64,000 nucleotides of DNA, taken from the NCBI RefSeq assembly GCF_947495995.1, contig NZ_CANMAX010000002.1:744001-808000 (forward strand), written 5' to 3'. This DNA is from an uncultured Tenacibaculum sp. GTDB lineage: Bacteria; Bacteroidota; Bacteroidia; Flavobacteriales; Flavobacteriaceae. Below the pieces are notes generated by a model. The model did no database searches. It saw only the letters and a list, made by a program, of their open reading frames with translations, and was not told the DNA's origin. Made by a program: the position numbers and the translations under genes. Below, piece after piece: positions 36,053 to 42,390 of this stretch. Position 1 is the first letter of the stretch. Each line of letters starts with the position of its first letter.

Positions 36053-37107
36053 TGAAAAAACTACTCCTTTTAATCTTATTTGTAAACACCTATTTTGGTT
36101 TTACACAACAAAGTTATTATGACGATGTAGATTTAACAAAGTCTGGTATAGCTTTACGAGACGAGTTAGCTACAAAAATAATAGCGACACATACAAATTT
36201 TATCAGCTATACTCCTGGAGTTTGGGAAGCTTCTAGAAAAACAGATGTTAATCCGAATAATCCTAATGAAGTGATTTTAATTTATGGATATTCAGCTTCT
36301 GGAACAACAGCTAGAACAAGAGGAATTAATGAAAACGGTGGTGGCGCTGGTGAATGGAATAGAGAACACGTTTATCCTAGAAGTTTAGGTGATCCTACTT
36401 TAGATACAAGAAGACTTGGAGATGCAGGAACAGATGCACATAGTTTACGTCCTTCTGATGTTGACTTTAATCGCTTAAGAAGTAACAAACGTTTTGCTGA
36501 TGGTTCGGGTAATGCTGGAGATGTTCCTGGCGGATGGTATCCAGGAGATGAATGGAAAGGTGATGTAGCTCGAATGATGATGTATATGTATTTGCACTAC
36601 GGAATTCAATGTTTACCAACTGTTGTTGGTGTTGGAAGTGCTTCTCCTACTCCAGACGACATGATTGATTTATTTTTAAAGTGGAATGCTGAAGATCCTG
36701 TTTCTGTTATTGAAGATAATAGAAATACTTATCATGGAGATACTTCAAATACTTATGCACAAGGTAATAGAAATCCGTTTATCGACAATCCTAATTTAGC
36801 AACTCAAATTTGGGACGGACCAATTGCTGAAGACAGATGGGCAACTGCTAGCGTAAAAGAAGAACGTACATTAAATGCTAAAGTTTTTCCTAATCCTTCA
36901 ATTAGTGGTAATGTTTCTATTTATAGTAATGAAGTTGGAATCAATGAAATTAAAGTGTATTCTATCTTAGGAAAAGAAATATATTCTAAAAATAATCCGG
37001 TTTTTCAGAATCAAACATTTACAGTAAGAAATTTAAATAGCGGAATTTACTTACTCAAAATAAAAAACAACAATAAGTATACAACTAAGAAAGTTATTGT
37101 AAACTAA
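36052..37107 (+). CDS. Secreted endonuclease I with type IX secretion sorting domain
   Basis: A 351-aa protein with signal peptide MKKLLLLILFVNTYFGFTQ. The endonuclease I domain (about 25-270) contains the catalytic GEWNREHVYPRSLGD and DAHSLRPSDVDFNRLRSNK. A C-terminal type A T9SS sorting domain of about 75 residues begins VFPNPSISGNVSIYS and ends SGIYLLKIKNNNKYTTKKVIVN. It degrades DNA outside the cell, for nutrients or biofilm DNA. The start overlaps the methyltransferase stop (TAATG at 36050-36054). A terminator follows 10 bp after the stop. Confidence 0.93.
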   Translation: MKKLLLLILFVNTYFGFTQQSYYDDVDLTKSGIALRDELATKIIATHTNFISYTPGVWEASRKTDVNPNNPNEVILIYGYSASGTTARTRGINENGGGAGEWNREHVYPRSLGDPTLDTRRLGDAGTDAHSLRPSDVDFNRLRSNKRFADGSGNAGDVPGGWYPGDEWKGDVARMMMYMYLHYGIQCLPTVVGVGSASPTPDDMIDLFLKWNAEDPVSVIEDNRNTYHGDTSNTYAQGNRNPFIDNPNLATQIWDGPIAEDRWATASVKEERTLNAKVFPNPSISGNVSIYSNEVGINEIKVYSILGKEIYSKNNPVFQNQTFTVRNLNSGIYLLKIKNNNKYTTKKVIVN

Positions 37108-37116
37108 GATATTTTA

Positions 37117-37140
37117 AGCACTCTTTTGAGTGCTTTTTTT
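37117..37140 (+). terminator. Terminator after the endonuclease I gene
   Basis: AGCACTC (37117-37123) pairs with GAGTGCT (37128-37134) around TTTT, followed by a T-run. Confidence 0.85.
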
Positions 37141-37166
37141 ATGATTATATTTAAGATAAAATGTAA

Positions 37167-37195
37167 AAAAGCCCAAGGTATATCCTTGGGCTTTT
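37167..37195 (-). terminator. Terminator of the vWA-CPXCG-thioesterase-prohibitin operon
   Basis: AAAAGCCCAAGG (37167-37178) and CCTTGGGCTTTT (37184-37195) form a perfect 12-bp stem. The A-run on the left gives a T-run on the minus strand. Confidence 0.85.
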
Positions 37196-37315
37196 CAATC
37201 AACTATCAAAAACTAACTAATCACTAACTTACAGGAAGTAATTACATATAAGACGACAGATCTCCTAAGTAGTTACGCTTTTGAAATTGAATTAACTTTT
37301 TTTTAAGAAGTTATC

Positions 37316-38149
37316 TTATTGATTTCCTAAAATTATAGGCATTCCGTCTTTTCCAGAACCAATTAACACCACTTTACTATTTTGTGATTCAGATAATTTT
37401 AAAGTCGCTTCAATACCTTTTTCTTGTAAAATCTTATCGGTTAACGATGCACTTAAAATTTTATTCGCTGCAGCTTTCCCTTCAGCATCGATTCTTTGTC
37501 TTTCTGCTTCTTTTTTCGCTTTCGCAATTCTAAACTCATACTCTAAAGCCTCTTGTTCTTGCTTTAATTTACGCTCAATTGCATTTTTAATTGTTGGAGG
37601 TAACTCAACATCGCGAACTAAAACTTCGTTTAATTGAATAAACTGTTTATCTAAAATCTTTTTTGTTTCAATAAAAATCTCTTGCTGAATTACATCTCTT
37701 TTACTAGAATATAATTGCTCTGGAGTATATCTACCTACAACACTTCTTGCTGCAGAACGAATTGCTGGCTTAATTACTCGATCTAAATAGTTTTCACCTT
37801 TTTCTTTGTGTAATCTTGCTAAATTAGTTTTTTGTGGTTGATACCAAGCTGAAGCATCTAAACGAATTTCTAATCCGTTTGAAGATAATACTTGCATTTG
37901 TTCAAATAACTCTTGTTGTCTTACTTCATAAACGTAAACTTTATTCCATGGTAAAACAAAGTGAAAACCTTCATCCATATAAGGTTCATCTACTACTACT
38001 CCACCTCCAAAAGTTTTATACAAAACACCTGCTTGACCAGAACTAATTGTTTCTGTTGATTTCGCGATGAAAATCATTAACACAAACACAATGGGTATTA
38101 ATATAATTCCTCTTTTTGGAAAATTTAAATTTGGTTGTCTATTATTCAT
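37316..38149 (-). CDS. Prohibitin-like SPFH/band-7 membrane protein
   Basis: A 277-aa protein with one N-terminal membrane segment (GIILIPIVFVLMIFIAKS). The SPFH domain (about 30-200) has SGQAGVLYKTFGGGVVVDEPYMDEGFHFVLPW, and an Ala/Glu/Lys-rich coiled coil (EFRIAKAKKEAERQRIDAEGKAAANKIL) precedes the C-terminus. This layout matches bacterial prohibitin-like proteins that form large rings in the membrane and modulate proteases or membrane order. It is the last gene of the operon, 11 bp after the thioesterase gene. Confidence 0.9.
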   Translation of the reverse strand: MNNRQPNLNFPKRGIILIPIVFVLMIFIAKSTETISSGQAGVLYKTFGGGVVVDEPYMDEGFHFVLPWNKVYVYEVRQQELFEQMQVLSSNGLEIRLDASAWYQPQKTNLARLHKEKGENYLDRVIKPAIRSAARSVVGRYTPEQLYSSKRDVIQQEIFIETKKILDKQFIQLNEVLVRDVELPPTIKNAIERKLKQEQEALEYEFRIAKAKKEAERQRIDAEGKAAANKILSASLTDKILQEKGIEATLKLSESQNSKVVLIGSGKDGMPIILGNQ

Positions 38150-38160
38150 AATTTCAAATT

Positions 38161-38553
38161 TTATTTTTGTTGTAATCTATCTTTAACGTATTCTATTTTA
38201 GTTTTTCCGTGTGGCACCGGATTTCCTTGATCATCTAAACTTACCATAATTATTTTATCGATTGTAATAATATCTTTTCTCGTAAGCTTATTTCTCACTT
38301 TACAGCCTAAAGTGATTGATGTTCTTCCGAACTTTACTACATCTATACCAATTTCAATAATATCTCCTTGTTTTGCAGAACTTACAAAATCTATTTCAGA
38401 CATAAACTTTGTTACTGTTCTTGGTATTTCTAATTGAATAATTGCATACAATGCTACTTCTTCATCTATCCATTGTAATAATCGTCCTCCAAACAAAGTT
38501 CCGTTTGGATTTAAATCTTCGGGTTTCACCCATTTTCTTGTATGAAATTTCAT
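38161..38553 (-). CDS. Acyl-CoA thioesterase (hotdog fold, YciA-like)
   Basis: A 130-aa protein with the hotdog signature PNGTLFGGRLLQWIDEEVALYA at about 16-37, where the loop Asn/Asp region is catalytic. FVSSAKQGDIIEIGIDVVKFGRTSITLGCKV forms the core strands. It hydrolyses acyl-CoA esters in the cytoplasm. It starts 2 bp after the short CPXCG gene and ends 11 bp before the prohibitin-like gene, in the four-gene operon starting at 40750. Confidence 0.9.
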   Translation of the reverse strand: MKFHTRKWVKPEDLNPNGTLFGGRLLQWIDEEVALYAIIQLEIPRTVTKFMSEIDFVSSAKQGDIIEIGIDVVKFGRTSITLGCKVRNKLTRKDIITIDKIIMVSLDDQGNPVPHGKTKIEYVKDRLQQK

Positions 38554-38555
38554 AT

Positions 38556-38735
38556 TTATTGTTCTATGTTAATTGCTTGAAAACCGACAAGCTCTGTATT
38601 TTCAAATTGTGTTGTTATTTGTATAGGGTTACAGCATGTTTCACAGTCTTCTATATAAGTTTCAGAAGTACTGCTATCTAACAACATTGATATTTCTTCC
38701 CAACAATATGGGCATTGAAAAAAGTGTTCGTACAT
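38556..38735 (-). CDS. CPXCG-motif cysteine-rich small protein (59 aa)
   Basis: A short gene found by reading the gap between its neighbours. The translation starts MYEHFFQCPYCWEEISMLLD, continues to a second cysteine cluster (DCETCCNPIQI) and ends LVGFQAINIEQ. The paired CPYC and CETCC clusters, about 20 residues apart, match the family of small zinc-ribbon proteins named CPXCG (Trp replaces the final Gly here). The start overlaps the stop of the vWA gene as TAATG on the minus strand (38737-38733), and its stop is 2 bp before the thioesterase start. Translational coupling and the match over the whole length make this a real gene. Function unknown; probably one bound zinc. Confidence 0.85.
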   Translation of the reverse strand: MYEHFFQCPYCWEEISMLLDSSTSETYIEDCETCCNPIQITTQFENTELVGFQAINIEQ

Positions 38736-40750
38736 TATATTTTACCAAAAAATTTTCTTGTAAACCACTCTGTAGCTAATAATAAAACTACAATAAAAAG
38801 TATCCATTTCCAGTTGATTAAATCTTGCTCTTTTTTCTCAAGTTTTTGAATGGTAAAGAACTTTTCATTTTCTAGAAGACTTTTAACTAAATCTTCTTTC
38901 TGATCTTTATAAAATAACGCTCCGTTAGTATTTTTAGCTAATACACCTAACTTCTTGTAATTCGCATTTGAAAATTGTTGTTCTATTTGAAAATCTGCAA
39001 CTTTAAATTTTCCGGATTTAAAAACATTCTGACCTAAAACAGAAACTCTGTAAGTATAGTCTCCAGAATCTAAACCTTCAATACTTACTTTATAAGAATT
39101 ATTGATTAGTGAAAACGGATAAACCTTTTGTGCTTTAGTTTCTTCATTTTTAACTACTATTTCTAATGAAGCTCTGCTATCGAATCTGTAATTCTTGTCT
39201 AAATATAAAGCTGAAACGGCTATTTTCTCATTTGCTAAGTACAAATTATCTAGTTTAACATCTAAACGTCTTCTCTTTTTATTCGAGTTTAAATACTGAA
39301 CTAAATTCCCTAAAAACTCATCAAAGACTTCAAAAGAGTTTTCTTTTATAAAACTTGCTGCTCTCCATTTCCAAATACCTTCTCCGAAAAGTACTGCAAA
39401 CTTGTTTCCTCCACTTTCAAAAGTTGAAAGCAAAGGATTTGTAGTATTTATACCTTTTAATTGCTGAAATAATAAATCACTATTTCCTTTTACTGCTATT
39501 GATCCAAACTTATCTCTTAACGGTGGAAAACCATCGAAACCAATATCGTCTTGCAAGTAGGTTAAAAAGTTCATGTTATATACCGGACGATAATTTTCTG
39601 ATTGAGAAATCGCAGCTTTGTTAAAGTCGTATCCCAAAGAATTTAAAAAGTTCCAGTCTGTTTTCGTTCCTGTAACAATTAAAAAGTTAGATTTTCGATC
39701 TTGCAAAAATGATCTGAAATAAGCGTTTGGCTGATAAAAAATTACGAACTGATAATCTTCTAAACTTCCTTTAAAAGCATTGATTTGAGCAATTTCAACT
39801 TTACGCTGTTTATTACTTTCAATCGACTTTTTAAAAACTCCTAAATCTGGATGAAGAATAGACGACAATACTAGTACTTTTGATTGTTCATCGATAACTT
39901 CAATTGTAAAGTTTTTCGAATTATTTCTAATATTTTTTTCACCTTCTAACTTAGAAACAGTTGCCGAGTAATAATGTACTCCTTCTTTATCTGAATCTAA
40001 TTCGGCTGTAATTGTTGCTGATTTTTTATTTGGAGATAACTCTATCTTCTTACTAAAAATCTTTCTTCTACTTTTAAATATTGAAAAAACAGCGCTAACA
40101 CTTTTTCTTCCTTCATAATTTATAAAAGCTTCTACAGGAAATTTATTATTTAAGTAACTATACTTATTTACATTAAGTTGACTTATTTTAATATCTTGAT
40201 ATTGAATCGTGTCTCCTAAAACTAAAGAATGAATACTTTTCTTTGATTTTAAGAATTCATAATCTTCTCCAAGAGTTTGATTTCCGTCAGAAAGCAATAC
40301 TAAAGTTCCTTCTTTATCTTTTTGAAGTTCATTTACAGATTTTACGGCTTTGGTAATATTGGTTTTTTGATCTGAAAAATTTAAACTATCTAATTGTGCT
40401 ACATTTTCTCCAAACGCATAAAAACCAACATCGAATTTTTCATTTAATGCCTTGTTACCATCTACTTCTTGAATAAATGAATTCACAAACTGTTCTTCTT
40501 TAAAAAACTTTGTTGACGAAGAATTGTCTACCAATACAGCCAAAGAAGGTTTTACATCATTGGTAGTTGTTAATTCTATTTTCGGATTAATCAATAACAA
40601 CAGAATTAAGAAAATACTCAATACTTTTAAAAAGAATAATACAATAGTAATTTTTGGAGTTGTTTTAACTCTAAAGAAATATTGAAAAAAGCCTACTCCT
40701 AAACTTACTAGTAAAGCTAGAATTATATAAACTATCGTTTCTATTTGCAC
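38735..40750 (-). CDS. vWA-domain membrane protein
   Basis: A 671-aa protein with two N-terminal membrane segments (about 4-24 and 35-57) and a von Willebrand A-like domain (about 68-230). The domain opens PSLAVLVDNSSST, a DxSxS metal-site pattern, and continues VLLSDGNQTLGEDYEF. A large beta-rich region follows (about 240-640), and a single C-terminal membrane helix (WKWILFIVVLLLATEWF) ends the protein. The layout resembles the large vWA membrane proteins of Bat/Moco-type clusters, but no MoxR ATPase or BatA/B genes are near. It heads a four-gene operon with CPXCG, thioesterase and prohibitin-like genes. Confidence 0.8.
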   Translation of the reverse strand: MQIETIVYIILALLVSLGVGFFQYFFRVKTTPKITIVLFFLKVLSIFLILLLLINPKIELTTTNDVKPSLAVLVDNSSSTKFFKEEQFVNSFIQEVDGNKALNEKFDVGFYAFGENVAQLDSLNFSDQKTNITKAVKSVNELQKDKEGTLVLLSDGNQTLGEDYEFLKSKKSIHSLVLGDTIQYQDIKISQLNVNKYSYLNNKFPVEAFINYEGRKSVSAVFSIFKSRRKIFSKKIELSPNKKSATITAELDSDKEGVHYYSATVSKLEGEKNIRNNSKNFTIEVIDEQSKVLVLSSILHPDLGVFKKSIESNKQRKVEIAQINAFKGSLEDYQFVIFYQPNAYFRSFLQDRKSNFLIVTGTKTDWNFLNSLGYDFNKAAISQSENYRPVYNMNFLTYLQDDIGFDGFPPLRDKFGSIAVKGNSDLLFQQLKGINTTNPLLSTFESGGNKFAVLFGEGIWKWRAASFIKENSFEVFDEFLGNLVQYLNSNKKRRRLDVKLDNLYLANEKIAVSALYLDKNYRFDSRASLEIVVKNEETKAQKVYPFSLINNSYKVSIEGLDSGDYTYRVSVLGQNVFKSGKFKVADFQIEQQFSNANYKKLGVLAKNTNGALFYKDQKEDLVKSLLENEKFFTIQKLEKKEQDLINWKWILFIVVLLLATEWFTRKFFGKI

Positions 40751-40816
40751 ATTAAAAAATTTGAATTGTGAAGATATGAATAACCATTTACATAATTTAT
40801 TTCAATTCTTCCTAAA

Positions 40817-40861
40817 TATGATTTTGGTCATAAAATTTTAACTTTTTCACCTGTAGCTTTG
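40817..40861 (+). promoter_or_regulatory. Class II-type Crp/Fnr site and -7 box of the 114-aa membrane protein gene
   Basis: TATGA-TTTTGG-TCATA (40817-40832) is an inverted repeat with the same half-sites and spacing as the site beside the Crp/Fnr gene. A perfect -7 box TAGCTTTG follows at 40854-40861. The palindrome centre lies about 40-41 bp before the expected start of transcription, and the -33 position has no TTG. This is the arrangement of an activator-dependent promoter. Confidence 0.55.
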
Positions 40862-40878
40862 TAATAAAATTAAATATT

Positions 40879-41223
40879 ATGATCACAACAGATAACACCG
40901 CAATTCAAAATATTACATATACAAAGCCAACTAATATTATCGATGTAATTAATAATAAAATTAAAGCAGAACAAGAAAATGCTTTTGGAATTACTGTATT
41001 AGTTATAATGATTAGTACTATGATTGCATCTGCAACAGCTGCGTTGGCAATTCACCATAATTTTTCTTTTGTTTATTTAGCATTAGCTTTAACAACAGCA
41101 ATGGGAACAAATGCAACAGCTTTTAGTCAAAGTCCGTTTAAATATGTTGCTTGGGCAGGAATAATAAGTATTACAACTAACGTGATTTTAATACTAACAC
41201 AGTTAGTTACTTTATATCTTTAG
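40879..41223 (+). CDS. Small membrane protein, probable Crp/Fnr target (114 aa)
   Basis: The protein has a soluble N-terminus (about 1-37) and three predicted membrane helices (about 38-58, 63-80, 90-112). I do not recognise the family. The promoter upstream has a palindrome like the one beside the Crp/Fnr gene, so it is probably under that regulator. Its last 17 bp overlap the end of the convergent truncated-hemoglobin gene. The two targets may act together in an oxygen, NO or redox response, which is inference. Confidence 0.7.
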   Translation: MITTDNTAIQNITYTKPTNIIDVINNKIKAEQENAFGITVLVIMISTMIASATAALAIHHNFSFVYLALALTTAMGTNATAFSQSPFKYVAWAGIISITTNVILILTQLVTLYL

Positions 41224-41611
41224 GCTTATTCTCATATAATTTCAAGAAGAGCATTGAAGCTATGTTTCGTGCTCTTTCTTTTGCTTGTGTTGCTTTTATT
41301 CCAATAAAATATTCATCTACGGTAGTAAACCATAATTGTAACCAACGACCGAAATGTTCTTGCGAAATTTTATAGTCTGAATTTTTATCAACATTTCTAT
41401 GTTTGGCAATTGGATTCCCTTTAAATTTTCTCACAAAAAAAAGATTAGTTTCCCAAAAATCTGTGAGATGTTCTAAATGTTCATCCCATTTATCAGTTGG
41501 TATAGCTTTCAAGAAAAAATGACCTATAACTTCGTCTCTTTTTATTTTGTCATAAAATGAAGAAACTAATAAAAAAACATCTGCTCTAGTTGCTATTTCT
41601 TTTTTTTCCAT
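41207..41611 (-). CDS. Group III truncated hemoglobin
   Basis: A 134-aa globin of the short 2-on-2 class. It has FYDKIKRDEVIGHFFLKAIPTDKWDEHLEHLTDFWETNLF and the proximal histidine region ISQEHFGRWLQLWFTTVDEYF, with the group III spacing. It binds heme and, in related proteins, deals with NO, nitrite or low oxygen. It is convergent with the 114-aa membrane protein gene (17-bp overlap) and divergent from the Crp/Fnr gene. Its promoter has TAATTTTA at 41644-41637 and the shared palindrome 30 bp upstream of that box. Confidence 0.92.
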   Translation of the reverse strand: MEKKEIATRADVFLLVSSFYDKIKRDEVIGHFFLKAIPTDKWDEHLEHLTDFWETNLFFVRKFKGNPIAKHRNVDKNSDYKISQEHFGRWLQLWFTTVDEYFIGIKATQAKERARNIASMLFLKLYENKPKDIK

Positions 41612-41636
41612 GGTTGAAATGTATAAATTACTGGCG

Positions 41637-41682
41637 TAAAATTATATCTTTAGTCCTAATAAACTTTATGATTACAATCATA
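41637..41682 (-). promoter_or_regulatory. Crp/Fnr palindrome and -7 box between truncated hemoglobin and Crp/Fnr genes
   Basis: TATGATTACAATCATA (41667-41682) is a perfect palindrome around AC and fits the Fnr/Crp pattern TGAT-N4-ATCA. On the minus strand, TAATTTTA (41644-41637; one mismatch to TAnnTTTG) lies 30.5 bp from its centre, matching the 29.5 bp seen at the 40879 promoter. The palindrome also abuts the Crp/Fnr start codon at 41688, so the regulator may control itself as well. Confidence 0.55.
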
Positions 41683-41687
41683 TCTCA

Positions 41688-42284
41688 ATGATACCTGAAG
41701 CACTTTTAATAGCATATAATACTACTGTAAAGGTTTTTGAAAAAGATGAACTCATTTTTTCCGAAGGTGATTTTGCTAAAAACTATTATCAAGTTAAAAG
41801 TGGAATTATTAAAATGAATAATTTTAATGATGATGCCAAAGAGTTTATACAAGGCGTTTTCTATAAACAACAAAGTTTTGGTGAACCTCCTTTATTTATT
41901 GATGTAAAATATCCTGCTAATGCAACCGCTATTGAAACGAGTAGTGTGTATATTCTTCCAAAAGAAAAGTTTTACGAACTGTTGGATAACAATAAAGATG
42001 TTCATTTTAAAATCACTGAAAATCTCGCTAAAAGATTATACTATAAGGCAATTATTGCATCAGAAATTTCTAGTCAAGAACCTTCACATCGAATTTTAAG
42101 ATTCTTTGATTATTTAAAACACGATGTATATCACCAAGAAGAAAAATTCAGTTTAAAAATAAATTATACGCGTCAACAAATATCAGATCTATTAGGATTA
42201 CGTGTAGAAACAGTGATACGCACAATCAAACAATTAGAAAAACAGGGAGAAGTTAAAATTCTAAAAAGAAAAGTCTACCGTTAA
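41688..42284 (+). CDS. Crp/Fnr family transcriptional regulator
   Basis: A 198-aa protein with a cyclic-nucleotide-binding-like beta-roll (about 12-115; GEPPLFIDVKYPANATAIE stands where CRP has its phosphate-binding cassette). A long dimer helix follows, then a winged HTH (YTRQQISDLLGLRVETVIRTIKQLEKQGEV). The recognition helix RVETVIR keeps the Glu and Arg that read TGA in Crp/Fnr proteins, consistent with the TGAT-N4-ATCA sites nearby. It has no cysteine at all, so no Fe-S cluster of the FNR kind is possible; heme, a nucleotide or another ligand is more likely. The neighbouring hemoglobin and membrane protein genes are the likely targets. Confidence 0.92.
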   Translation: MIPEALLIAYNTTVKVFEKDELIFSEGDFAKNYYQVKSGIIKMNNFNDDAKEFIQGVFYKQQSFGEPPLFIDVKYPANATAIETSSVYILPKEKFYELLDNNKDVHFKITENLAKRLYYKAIIASEISSQEPSHRILRFFDYLKHDVYHQEEKFSLKINYTRQQISDLLGLRVETVIRTIKQLEKQGEVKILKRKVYR

Positions 42285-42349
42285 TTATTCATCATAATTA
42301 ACTCATAATAAATACACATCATGGATTTTTTTTAAAACTCAAAACTTAC

Positions 42350-42357
42350 TATTTTTG
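42350..42357 (+). promoter_or_regulatory. -7 promoter box of the haloperoxidase-like gene
   Basis: TATTTTTG is a perfect TAnnTTTG. It overlaps the in-frame TTG at 42355, so translation must begin at the downstream ATG (42391). Confidence 0.6.
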
Positions 42358-42390
42358 AGGAAATTGCACGTAAAACTATATCAACCATCC

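Noticed and set aside
42355..42390. TTG at 42355 as start of the haloperoxidase-like gene
   Set aside because: The TTG lies inside the -7 promoter box, and only the ATG at 42391 places the signal peptide at the N-terminus.
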